From NCBI GenBank assembly GCA_027924585.1, contig BSBM01000870.1, positions 1,984,001-2,048,000 on the forward strand: a DNA stretch of 64,000 nucleotides, given 5' to 3'. Each line of letters opens with the position of its first letter. Within the stretch, counting starts at the first letter, position 1. Below the pieces are notes generated by a model. That model was given only the letters and a program-made list of their open reading frames with translations, was not told the DNA's origin and searched no databases. Below are positions 1-10,265 of the stretch, piece by piece. Origin of the DNA: Larix kaempferi (Eukaryota > Streptophyta > Pinopsida > Pinales > Pinaceae). The position numbers and the translations under genes are program-made.

Positions 1-365
1 TCTCGACTTTCCTGTCGGCTCACTCCTTTCCCCTTTACACTTGGCTTCGGTAAACCCTATCGTGTTGTAGTTCGACCACTTGTCGACTACCTGACTTCTT
101 ACATCGCTCATCATCTGTCGACCATTCCCTGTCGATCCTCGACCTCGCGACATCTGCCGATCCTTCAGTCGATCGCATCCCGACTGCTTCTGCTCGACTT
201 GTTGACTTCGACAAGTCAACCTTCTTCCCGCACCAGTGGTCATCGGCATTACCGCTGGTCGGCTCCCTTTGGTCGATCAATCTCGACTGATCTGCCTAGG
301 CCTTGATGCTCCTGCATCAGGTGGTCAACACCTGTCAGGCGGAACATCAGTCTACTATACTAGAA

Positions 366-869
366 ATGACTGGCACACTTAACGGTATGCAATTCTCTTT
401 ACTCATTGACCCAGGTGCTACTGAAAGCTTTATTTCTTATTCTGCATTAGAACAAAGCAAGATGATTGCATGTGCATAAGACAATTTCGGCTTAGTCGAA
501 ATGGTATCCGAAAATACCCAGAGCGTGGGACTGAAACTAGAAAATTCTGAGTTAGGCATAGGAGTATGTCGTACTAGAACTTCTTTCTATGCAACCGCCC
601 TCGGAGCTTATGACCTAATCCTAGGCATGGATTGGTTGGAATCCAATGCCGCCATTTTAGACTGCAGTAGAAAGGAACTGACTTTTTATGATAATGAAGG
701 TCATAAGAAGGTCCTCAGAGGGATGAAAAACAAGGTATCGTTACAGATGATTTCCGCTTTACAGCTGAAGAGGAGCCTGAGGAAAGGATGTCATCTCTAT
801 GCGGTAATAGCAATGAATAAAGACAAGGACAAAGTCGACATCTCCAACCATCCCTTATTTGTGGAATAA
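366..869 (+). pseudogene. Retropepsin (aspartic protease) region of gypsy pol
   Basis: This is the protease that would mature the Gag-Pol polyprotein. The active-site motif reads LLIDPGATESFIS near 394-432, where Pro replaces the usual Ser/Thr after the catalytic Asp. The flap/closing motif LILGMDWLE lies near 618-645, so both halves of the fold are represented. A TAA near 478 lies between them. A second TAA at 867-869 separates the protease from the RT frame, which continues immediately with [13 protein letters not shown], the usual linker into RT. The frame is otherwise unshifted, so these are point lesions in what was a continuous pol. Confidence 0.85.
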
Positions 870-2654
870 ATGGATGTATTTCCTGAAGCCTTACCCGAAT
901 TACCACCTCAGAGAGAGCTAGATTTTACCATAGAACTGAAGCTGGGAACTGAACCAATCGCAAGAGCTCCATACAGAATGTCCGTGCCAGAACTGAAGGA
1001 AATACAGATGCAGTTACAAGAGCTCCTGGATCTAGGGCTGATCAGACCTAGTGTTTCCCCGTGGGGAGCACCAGTGCTCTTTGTTAAGAAGAAATATGGG
1101 TCGTGGCGACTCTTCATTGACTACCGCCAGTTGAACAAGGCTACTGTGAAGAATCAGTATCCTTTGCCCAGGATCGATGACTTGTTCAATCAGATGAAAG
1201 GAGCCACAATCTTTTCAAAGATTGATTTACGATCAGGTTACCATCAGTTGAGAATCACGGAAGTTGATATTCCGAAGACCGCTTTTAAGACACGGTTTGG
1301 ACACTACGAGTTCGTAGTGGTACCTTTTGGGTTAACCAATGCACCTAGTGTCTTCATGAACTTGATGAACGGCATGTTCCGCCAGTATCTTGACAAGTTT
1401 GTGCAGGTATTCCTCGATGATATTCTTATTTACTCCAAGACACCAGAGGAACATGAAGAGCATATCCGATTAGTCTTACAGTGTCTCAAAGAAAACCAAC
1501 TTTATCGGAATCTATCGAAATGCTCCTCCTTCCAAAAGGAAATTCACTATTTGGGACATATTATTTCTGGCGACGGTATAGCAGTAGATCCCGCCAAGAT
1601 TGAGGCCATTTGGGAATGGCCAGCGCCGACAAATGTACATGAAGTAAGACGCTACATGGGACTTGCGGGATATTATAGAAGGTTTTTCGAAGGGTTCTCA
1701 AGGATTGCAGGACCGATCACTGAGTTACAGAAGAAGGACAGGCCGTTTATTTGGACGGAAAAATGTGCCAAGGCATTTGCAAAATTGAAGGAGATATTGA
1801 CAACGGCACCGGTTCTGAAAGTGCCTGACATGGAGGAAGATTTCTTGGTATGCACTGATGCATCCAAGGATGGAGTCGGATGTCTTCTAATGCAGGGAGG
1901 GAGAGAGATTTCCTACTCCTCTTGGAGACACAGACCACATGAGGAAAACTATGCGACACACAACATGGAACTGACTGCAGTGATGCATGCTTTATGCTTA
2001 TGGAGACACTACCTAGTAGGTAGGAAGTTTGAACTTAAGACAGATCACTGTGGATTGCAGTATATCTTTACTCAGAGTGAGCTAAACGCTAGACAGAGGC
2101 GATGGTCAGAACAGTTGAGTGAGTATGACTTTGACATCACCTACGTGAAGGGGACCCTGAACAAAGTGGCAGATGCACTTAGTCGTAGACCCCGCATATT
2201 CTCAATGATTTCGATGCAGACCAACCTGAGAGAAAAGGTGCTTGGGATACAAAGGGAAGACAAGTGGTACAATGAGGTAAACACCGAGCTAGAACAGGAA
2301 CAGATGGAACTACCCAAGTATAAGGGTTATTCGTTGGAAAATGATGGGTTGTCGAGATACAACAACCATCTTTATGTACCAGAGAACAATGAGCTCAGGA
2401 ACCTAGTCCTAGAAGAAGCTCACCGAGCTGTTTATAGAGCACATCCTGGCGTGAAGAAGATGTATGCAGACCTTTATCCTCTATTCTTCTGGCATGGCAT
2501 GAAGAGAGATGTGGTAAACTTTGTCGCTAGATGCATGGAGTGTCGGCTAGTCAAAGTTGAGCATAGACATCCCGCCGGACTACTCCAACCTCATGCCATC
2601 CTGAGTCAAAGTGGGAGATCATCTCCATGGATTTTATTGTGGGATTACCTTTGA
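870..2654 (+). pseudogene. Reverse transcriptase, RNase H and integrase N-terminus of gypsy pol
   Basis: An uninterrupted 594-codon stretch. RT motifs in order are [40 protein letters not shown] and the catalytic [11 protein letters not shown] (FLDD variant of YxDD), then the thumb motif HYLGHIIS. RNase H follows with [34 protein letters not shown] and VADALSRRP, so the acidic residues remain. The integrase HHCC zinc finger ends at [12 protein letters not shown]. The frame then shifts by one base near 2600, so the last about 15 codons are out-of-frame read-through, and the integrase core resumes in another frame at about 2600. The domain content was probably enzymatic when young; the copy is now split. 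Confidence 0.92.
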
Positions 2655-3664
2655 CCCGCAAGAGGCATGATACCATCTTTGTGGTAGTAGACACTATCAT
2701 AAAGAGTGCACATTTTATACCCATCAAGAACACTTATCAGGCTCCAGAGATTGCTAGAGTGTTCATTGATGAGATTGTACGACTGGACGGAGTGACGAGG
2801 AATATAATATCTGATCGGGGATCAGTATTCACAAGTAGATTTTGGACGAGCTTCCAAGAAGCTATGGGGACACGACTCAACTTCAGCACTGCATACCTTT
2901 CAGAGATTGACGGGTAGACTGAGAGAGTGAACCAGATACTAGAGGACATGCTGAGGATGTATGTAATGAATCAGCAGACCCGTTAGGAGGAGTTTTTACC
3001 TCTAGTAGAGTTCGCGTATAACAACAAATATCAGAGTTCTATTCAGATGGCACCTTTCGAGTTTTTGTATGGCCGATCGTGTCAGACACCCTTGATCTGG
3101 GACAAACTAGAGGATAGGACTCTACTTGGACTTGAGGTGATTCAGGAGATGGAAGAGCAGATGGCGGATATCCGTGCTCGACTGAAAGAAGCACAGGATC
3201 GACAGAAGAGTTATGCCGATACGCATAGACTTGATAGAGAGTATCAGGTTGGAGATCGAGTATTTTAGCGAGTGAGGCCGCAAAAGAGTACTATCAGTTT
3301 TGGGAAAGGGACGAAGCTATCTCCTAGGTTCGTGGGACCCTTCGAGATATTGGAACGGATAGGATTGGTTGCCTACTGTCTTGCACTACCATCATCATTA
3401 CATAGGATGCATAATGTTTTTCAAGTATCAACACTTAGGAATTACATTTCCGATTCAGCACATATTATTGACATGAGTAACTTACAGATAACGGACGAAG
3501 GGGCCGTGACGGCAGAGCCGATATGCATATTGGACTGTCGAACATGGCAGCTTAGGCACCGTGTGATCAATCAAGTCAAGGTTCAATGGGACAACTATAG
3601 TCCCAATTCTGCAACCTGGGAAGACGCAACTGAGATGCGTCGGGACTTTCCTTATTTGTTTTGA
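2600..3664 (+). pseudogene. Integrase core and chromodomain of gypsy pol
   Basis: The integrase core continues after the frameshift. The first catalytic Asp is in [11 protein letters not shown], the second in IISDRGSVFTSRFW and the Glu in TERVNQILEDML (DDE triad retained). Stops in this frame are TAG near 2915, TAG near 2984 and TAG near 3266. The first two are one C-to-T change from CAG (Gln). The GPF-type module (RFVGPFEILERIG) is near 3330. The C-terminus (3480-3660) ends in KVQWDNYSPNSATWEDA, the aromatic-rich end of a retroelement chromodomain. In chromoviruses this domain is thought to steer integration to modified chromatin. The terminal stop at 3662-3664 lies 30 bases before the LTR. 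Confidence 0.88.
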
Positions 3665-3682
3665 ACTTCGGGATGAAATTTT

Positions 3683-3694
3683 AATAAGAGGGGG
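3683..3694 (+). promoter_or_regulatory. Polypurine tract of the chromovirus
   Basis: The purine-rich AATAAGAGGGGG sits immediately before the TG that opens the LTR at 3695. This is the position and composition expected for the second-strand primer of an LTR retrotransposon. Confidence 0.75.
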
Positions 3695-3896
3695 TGTATG
3701 TAATGCCCGCCTCAGCACTTATGTTTGATTTTGGTTATTATAGAGTTATCATTGATTAGATTATTTGAGACCTATGATTGATCAGACTAATTTTGAGACC
3801 TACGACTTATTTGACTATTTGAGGGCACTGGTTTGAAGTGACCCGGAGTTATAAAACTTGGACCATGAATGATTGCTTTAGACTTTATATGTAAAA

Positions 3897-4112
3897 TGCA
3901 AATGATGAACATTGGAATTACTTGAAATGAAAAATGATGATTTGTTTATACTCGATTGACTGAGAAAATGAAAATAATGAACATTGGAATTACTTGAAAT
4001 GAAAAATGATGATTTGTTTATACTCGACTAACTGAGAAAATGAAAACGATGAAGATTGGAATTACTTGAAATGAAAAGTAATGATTTGTTTATACTTGAC
4101 TGACTGAGAAAA
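3897..4112 (+). repeat. 71-72 bp tandem triplication in U3
   Basis: The word ATTGGAATTACTTGAAATG occurs at 3911, 3983 and 4054, giving periods of 72 and 71. The units are nearly identical. Tandem repeats in U3 often act as enhancers; that role is inferred here. Confidence 0.85.
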
Positions 4113-5084
4113 TGAAAATGACGAATGTGGAAATGTTTATCAGTGACGCGCTACTAATATGTGTTTGAGTGTGTGCAGTGGTAGGTAAGATGATTTACCG
4201 ACTGACCCACAATGGAAAAATTGGGGTCGTAAGAACGGAAATACCACTTAGGGGTAAGACGACTCACTATCGACCCTGAACTGGTAATCCACACACGCAT
4301 GAAGTCGTTTTAGCTCACCCAGGGAAGCGTATGTCGTATAGGCAAGACCATAATGATTTGGTCGCGTGCGATGAGTTGAGGGGCGCGCAATAAGGAGAGC
4401 CTTATCCCTCAACATCCCTTACTCTCCAAGGAGCATAGTTGAGATATTGTGGTAACGACTCTCGATCGCTACGCAGTACTCCCCATAAGAAGAAAGAAAG
4501 ATACTGTCAGAAGGGCCCACCAAAGACGTACCTAAACAAAATAAGAATGGAAAAAGAAAACTAGAAAAGTTAAATGTTCTCTCCTTTTATAATTAATGGA
4601 AATATATATTAATTATTTCATAAAGAAAATATTTTTAAATGGAATAAAGAATTATTTTAAATATTTCCTTATTACTATAAAAAAAAAAAAAAGACTGTAA
4701 ATAGAATAAATAATTATTTGAATAAAATATTTTATTTAGAATTAAAAGAATATATATATTTATATATATATTAATCTTTTAATATCTCAAAAATAAAAAA
4801 AATTCAGATGCTAGTTCTTTAAAAGAAACAAATCCTGTTATAAAGTTTTTATTATTTAAAAGAATTTAAATCAATAAAAACAACTAATTACTAAAAGATA
4901 TTGAGAAAACTAATTGACAATCAAAAGAGAAGTAGAACTCTCCTACACCTAACTCCCACTAATCTAGGGAATTAGGTGCACCTTGAAGACATTGAGACAC
5001 ATATATTTGAAAATATTGTTAATTAAAATATTAAGTTAAATTAAATAATGTGCATGGACAGACACATGGCACAGGAGCTTTTCC

Positions 5085-5091
5085 TATATAA
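5085..5091 (+). promoter_or_regulatory. TATA box of the chromovirus LTR
   Basis: CTATATAAAG lies about 1.39 kb into the LTR, where the U3 promoter of a long LTR would be. The predicted start is about 30 bases downstream, near 5115. A GC-richer R/U5-like segment follows. Confidence 0.65.
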
Positions 5092-5779
5092 AGACGGAGG
5101 AGAAAGAGAGAGGGATCGCTGGCTCCCTATTGCTGGATGTCATCATAATCTCGGATGATGTTATGATCCTTGGAGTTGGGATTAGCTGGAACGAGGACTG
5201 GGAGATCCTTTCGGGAGGCTATTTGTGTGTTCTTACGACCCCATGAGCTCAGGGGTTCGAGGTGAAGAAGCTTAGCCTCGATACGGAAGGGTGGTCAGCC
5301 GAGGGGTCATTCGATATCTTCGTCAAGTTGGATTAATCAAGGAATCAAATCGACCAACACTGCAACAACCCACCCTATCTCGGATATGACAAGTGAATCA
5401 GGTTCAATGGTTCTTCTTTCTTAATATTGTTTTTCCGTAAATTTCTTCAGTATAGAGATTGATGTTATCTTTCTGTTTTATATACCAGAATCGATCTAGA
5501 TCAGCAACAACAACAAAAAATACAAATTTTGTTTCCGGCTTCAATGAATTTGTCTTATTATCGTTTCAGTACATGGTAATGCTAATCTAGATTCGTTTGC
5601 ATAGGGCTGATAAAAATTCCAGTAGCAAGTAGATCCTATATCAATGGGTGCATTAAACTCGTAGTCAGTAAGTTCGATCTTGAAACCTCTGCACCGAAAT
5701 CCCTTAGCGATTCCTGACTTGAACCCTGTGCTAATTAAGAGAAGTTTCATTGCTGTTTAAATGCCAATCTTATGCCCGA

Positions 5780-6600
5780 ATGAAATACTACAGAGATCGA
5801 CTCTGTATGTCAAAGTGACATAGCTCGATCCCTAATTTTTAATATTGATTTCTTCTTTCTTTTTGATATCGTATCTTCATGAGAAGTCGCATTCTCAGAT
5901 CCATTTCACAGTTAAATTTTTAGCTTGATCGAAATCATTTAGGGAGACTCTGTATATCAGTGACAGAGCTCGATTCCTAAAGATTGATATTTTTTTTGAC
6001 ATTGTAAATTATTCAGAAGTCGAATTGTCCGATCCATTTCACAGTTAAATTTTTAGCTTGATCGAAATCATTTAGAGCGACTCTTTATATCAGTGACAGA
6101 GCTCGATTCCTAAATATTTGATATTTTTTTTGACATTGAAAATTATTAGGAAGTCGCATTTTGATATCCATTTCACAGTTAAATTTTTAGCTTGATCGAA
6201 ATCATTTAGGAAGACTCTGTATATCAGTGACTGAGATCGATTCCTAAAGATTTGATATTTTTTTGACATTGTAAATTATTAGGAAGTCGCATTCTCAAAT
6301 CCATTTCACAGTTAAATTTTTAGCTTTATCAAAATCATTTAGGGCGACTCTGTATATCAGTGACAGAGCTCAATTCCTTAAGATTTGATATTTTTTTTTT
6401 GACATTGTAAATTATTAAGAAGTCGCATTCTCAGATCCATTTCACAGTTAAATTTTTAGTTTGATTGAAATCATTCATGGCGATTCTGTATGTCAGTGAC
6501 AGAGCTCGATTCCTAAGGATTTGATATCTTTTTTTTTGACATTGTATATTATTAGGAAGTCGCATTCTCAGATCCACTTTCACAGTTAAATTTTAGCTTG
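5780..6600 (+). repeat. 134-bp tandem array, six to seven units
   Basis: The word CCATTTCACAGTTAAATTTT begins at 5901, 6034, 6168, 6301, 6437 and, slightly altered, 6574. Spacings are 133, 134, 133, 136 and 137. A more diverged unit precedes them (about 5780-5900). Each unit carries GACTCTGTATATCAGTGACA and a poly-T stretch of variable length that explains the period drift. No coding potential was seen. Array homology to LTR or satellite sequence is unknown. Confidence 0.9.
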
Positions 6601-6815
6601 ATGGATAGATCTCTGGTACAATAATTGCGTTGTGCTTGTTAACATTACGTACATATTGATCATACTAGGCGTTTACAACTCATACTCTATATTAGATCTC
6701 CATTTTTAATTGATGGTGAATCTACAGATCCGATCTTCTGTTTAGCTGGATGGATAGATCTCTGGTACAATAATTACGTTGTGCTTGTTAGCATTATATA
6801 CATATTGATCAATGG
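6598..6815 (+). repeat. Two-copy 149-bp duplication
   Basis: GATGGATAGATCTCTGGTAC and about 60 following bases occur near 6600 and again near 6749, with a few substitutions. The first copy abuts the end of the 134-bp array. Confidence 0.8.
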
Positions 6816-7924
6816 AATAAATCTTTAACTTTTACTTATTCAGTATTGAATGCATTCCGGATTTGTATCGATGGAACTCTTCTTCTATCCTCAGTTTATA
6901 GTTATGCTGGTATTTGACTTCTGCTTTCAGTAGCATGCATTAGTATAATGCTGTAACTTTTAAGTTATTATTTGACTATATCGGTGGGATCTTAACCCTT
7001 GATCCGATTCGGTAGAATGCGTTTCTAATCCCTTCATTGATTGGTCAATGGTAAGACACTCCTGTATTTTTCGATTTAGGTAAGTGAACTCTTTATTTTG
7101 GGTGTTCAATCTATTTGTTTACAATCGTTGTTAGTTATAATAAAGGCATTGTTACTGCCTAGTTTAGTGGAACATATGCATAGGTTAAAGTAATGCGATC
7201 TCTGCAGTACCAGAGAAATCGTGGTCTAAGTTTGGGCATCTGCTGATGATAAGTAGTCCGATCCCTACAATGCCACAGGATAATGGTATTAACGTTATTT
7301 GACATCCGTAGGCTCAGTGTTTTTTATATTGTTTATTTATTAATGGAATCGTATTTTCTTTGATTTATGACTTATCTAGCCAAAAACGTAATTTCATTGA
7401 AATGGAAATTGATTGGAGTTGATCCCTTTTTAATATGTTAGGTTGTAGATGTAACTACATAAAAGTGATATTTACGAGACAACCACGTGTATATGACCTT
7501 TCTTTGAGGTGTTCCTTTGTGTCCTTATGTAAAAGATTGTGTGCTTATGACTGTTTTATGATTTCGGTCAATTGAAGTTTAAATGAATAATTGATGGTTA
7601 TTAATGTATGAAAATCATGAAGTTGTTCTAACAAAAATGGTAAGCTACAACCTTAATTTAATGTGCTAGTTCAAAAGTTGTTGAAGTAAATCACTAATTG
7701 TAAATATAGTGTATGATTGCGTAGTTACCTCACATATATTGTTCCAAGGGAAAATGAAAAGAAATTGAATAGATATTTTTAAATATGGGGAATAAATTTT
7801 CCATTTTATTGTGTAGATTCTTAAAACAAAGAAAAGTTTATGTTTTTCACATAATTGATAATTAACAATTATTGGGTATGAATCGATAACATGATTGTTT
7901 AAAAAAAAAATCACTGGCTAAATA
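6816..7924 (+). other. AT-rich spacer without recognised feature
   Basis: I see no coding region, LTR end or repeat here. Short frames occur but show no family motif. The next recognisable unit is a gypsy RT fragment starting near 7925. Confidence 0.5.
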
Positions 7925-9750
7925 AGACAGGCCCTACAAAGGAGGATCGACATAAAACCACATTTGCTACAGAATGGGGATGTTATCAATATATGGTAAT
8001 GCCATTCGATTTAAAGAATGCCCCAACTATATTTTCTAGAGTGGTTGTCGTAGCATATAAGGAATTCATTCATAAATTACTGGAGGTATATTTTGATGAC
8101 TAGACGGTCTATGGGTTGTTAAAGAATCACGGGGATTTATCCACAACAGAAAGAAATTATACTACAACAAAAATGGAAGGATTAGCCATGGTGTATGCTT
8201 TACAAAAATTCAGGCATTATTTGTTAGGTGGACACTTTAAAATGTTCACTGATCATTCTGCTTTAAGGTACCTAGTTAACAAGCCAATGTTGGGGGGGGG
8301 GGGGGGTTATTTCGGTGCCTACCGTTATTCCAAGAGTATGATTTCGAAATTGTAGTTAAACCTGGAAGACTCAATGCAGGTCCTGACCATCTATCGAGGC
8401 TAGAAATAGGAGAGGATCCAATCAATATGGACGATAGCCTCCCAGATGCGCAACTCTACTCTGTGAAGATGATAGATGAATATTTTGAAGATATTGTGAA
8501 CTTTTTTACTACAGGTATGGAACCACAAGGGTCTGCTGTAGCACAGAAAAAGCAATTAGTTGTCAAAGCAACATATTATCAGGTCATAGGGAGCCAATTA
8601 TATAAACTCTGACCTGATGAAATCTTGAGAAAATGTGCTTTAGAGCATGAATGACCCTTGATTTTGGTCGAAGCTCCTCATAGGAGGTCACTATGCAAGG
8701 AAAGGAACTACACACAAAATAGTGTGAGCATGATTGTGACGGCCTACCTTACATAAGGACACTAAAGAATATTGAAACTCTTGTGATATCTGCCAAAGAG
8801 TTGGGAAACCATCAAGGAGGGATAAGATGCCATTGGTACGTCGAGTTACGTCGCAAGCCTTCAACAAATGGGATGTTGATTTTGTTTGACCAATTAACTC
8901 GCCTGCAAAGAGGTTGGGTGCAAGGTACATTATCACTACGATCGATTATCTAACTAGATGGGATGAATCCGAGCCAGTAAAATATTGTACTGTCGCTACC
9001 ACTGCAAAATTCTTATTTCAAAATGTGATTACCAGATTTGGATACCCTTACATTCTATTAAGTGACCAAGGAACTCACTTTGTGAATCAAACTATTGAAT
9101 CATTTATGTAAGAATTCCATATTCATAACCAGAAGAGTATCCCATATCACCCTAAGGCTAATGGAACTGTTGAATCCTTTAATAAGATTCTGGAACAAGC
9201 TTTGACTAAGGTGTGTAACGTGAACCGTGATGACTGGGATCTGAAGCTTCCTGTAGTTTTATGGGCTTACTGAACAACTTGTAGGAAGTTGACGAGTCAG
9301 ACACATTTCAAGATGGTATATGGGCAAGAGGTTGTTATGTCAATGGAATCTATTGTGCCTACCTTAAGAATTGTTGCGTTTATAGAAATGTCACACACTG
9401 GTGTAGTAGAAGAACAATTGTAGAAGCTATTGCAATTAGAGGAAGACATATTTCTTGCAGGTTTTCATCAGCAAGTTCAAAAAGGAAGAGAAAAGGCATG
9501 GCATGATCGTCACATCAAGTAGAATCATTTCCAAGAGGGATATTTAGTTCTTATATATGAGAGTAAGTTCTTCAAACACCGCAGTAAGTTGAAAGTACAT
9601 TGGTTCGGGCCTTATGTGGTTAAATACATAATATGAGTATGAAGAGGTGTTGTTCAACTCCAGAAACTAAATGGTGAAATTATGAAGGGACTAATTAATG
9701 GGATTTGGCTAAAACAATATAGGGACAGCCGCAATTCCTGTCGAAAATAA
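7925..9750 (+). pseudogene. Degenerate gypsy pol with an internal deletion
   Basis: A second plus-strand Ty3/gypsy pol, different from the first and without a visible chromodomain. RT palm: DRHKTTFATEWGCYQYMVMP near 7950 and LLEVYFDD near 8090. The frame then reaches RNase H (MEGLAMVYALQKFRHYLLGG, FTDHSALRYLV) within about 60 bases, so several hundred bases of RT thumb and connection are missing. A G15 run (8292-8306) changes frame inside RNase H. PDHLSRLEIGED then leads to integrase: CDICQRVGKPSRRDKM, WDVDFV, LLSDQGTHFVN and [15 protein letters not shown] (DDE present). The C-terminal module HWFGPYVVKYI is near 9610. At least six stops interrupt it. It is dead. Confidence 0.88.
8292..8306 (+). 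repeat. Run of 15 guanines
   Basis: Fifteen consecutive G lie inside the RNase H region of the gypsy relic, at the point where the reading frame changes. The family normally encodes two glycines here, so slippage or assembly error is plausible. Confidence 0.9.
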
Positions 9751-9965
9751 GCGAAAATGGTGAAGTATAGGTGCCACATGCAATTGAAATAGGCATTGGA
9801 CACTAAACTGAGTCTACATATATATATATTTGTAATGTGTGTGTTTTTTTATTAAGTTGTTGGTTGTGTCGAAGTAGGAGTTTGTGCATATGTCGAAGTT
9901 GTGAATATGTCGCAGGAGAACATGCAAATATTTAAAAGTTCCACATGAAATTTAAATAACCGAAA

Positions 9966-10265
9966 ATGTACTTAAGAAGAGACATTAATGAAAACGAAAA
10001 AGGTGATGGCCGAAGGACAATAAATGAAATAAATTTCAAAAGCCAACAAAAACGTGGGAACGATAAGCTCATCATAGTGGCAATAAATGTTGTCTTAATT
10101 AAGGAACGTTGCACAAGATCTAGCAGATACATGAAATCTACAAACATTATGGTGAAAATATCGAGTTGTGAACCATTAAAACTTAGTGTGTTTCAAAATT
10201 CAGACTCATTCTGCATTGTCGATAACTTAGAGAAGAGTAGAGCCGAAGATCATCCTACTAAGTAA
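9966..10265 (+). CDS. Hypothetical 99-aa ORF downstream of gypsy pol
   Basis: An open frame of 99 codons starts about 200 bases after the pol relic. The product is basic and hydrophilic (MYLRRDINENEKGDGRRTIN at the start), with a Ser/Arg-rich middle. It has no membrane segment and no motif that I recognise. It could be an extra ORF of the same retroelement, placed between pol and the LTR, or a chance frame. The surrounding sequence has no strong promoter. The neighbouring stretch to 10,646 has another open frame (10311-10646, 111 codons, Pro/Thr-rich) in a different phase. Confidence 0.3.
   Translation: MYLRRDINENEKGDGRRTINEINFKSQQKRGNDKLIIVAINVVLIKERCTRSSRYMKSTNIMVKISSCEPLKLSVFQNSDSFCIVDNLEKSRAEDHPTK

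Larger units (their letters stand above)
1..5400 (+). mobile_element. 3' part of a Ty3/gypsy chromovirus
   Basis: The window opens inside a plus-strand Ty3/gypsy retrotransposon. The domain order protease, RT, RNase H, integrase, chromodomain, polypurine tract, LTR can be read directly. The C-terminal chromodomain and the LTR start near TGTATGTAATGCCC resemble the Tekay/Del side of the chromoviruses; the lineage call is inference. Gag and the 5' LTR lie outside the window, so target duplications cannot be checked. Bases 1-365 are C-rich linker between gag and protease with no intact frame. Stops at about 478, 867, 2915, 2984 and 3266 and a frameshift near 2600 make the copy non-functional. 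The right LTR end was not resolved, so 5400 is approximate. Confidence 0.9.
3695..5400 (+). repeat. 3' LTR of the chromovirus (right end uncertain)
   Basis: The LTR begins TGTATGTAATGCCCGCC directly after the polypurine tract. U3 contains a 71-72 bp triplication (3897-4112), a run of AT-rich sequence (4560-5040), and a TATA box at 5085-5091 that would start R near 5115. The 5' LTR is outside the window, so the right border cannot be set by pairing. CA dinucleotides near 5372 and 5505 are both possible ends. Confidence 0.7.

Noticed and set aside
5541-5750. Minus-strand 69-codon frame near the chromovirus LTR
   Set aside because: No motif, no start context, and it lies in the possible LTR/array region; best explained by chance.
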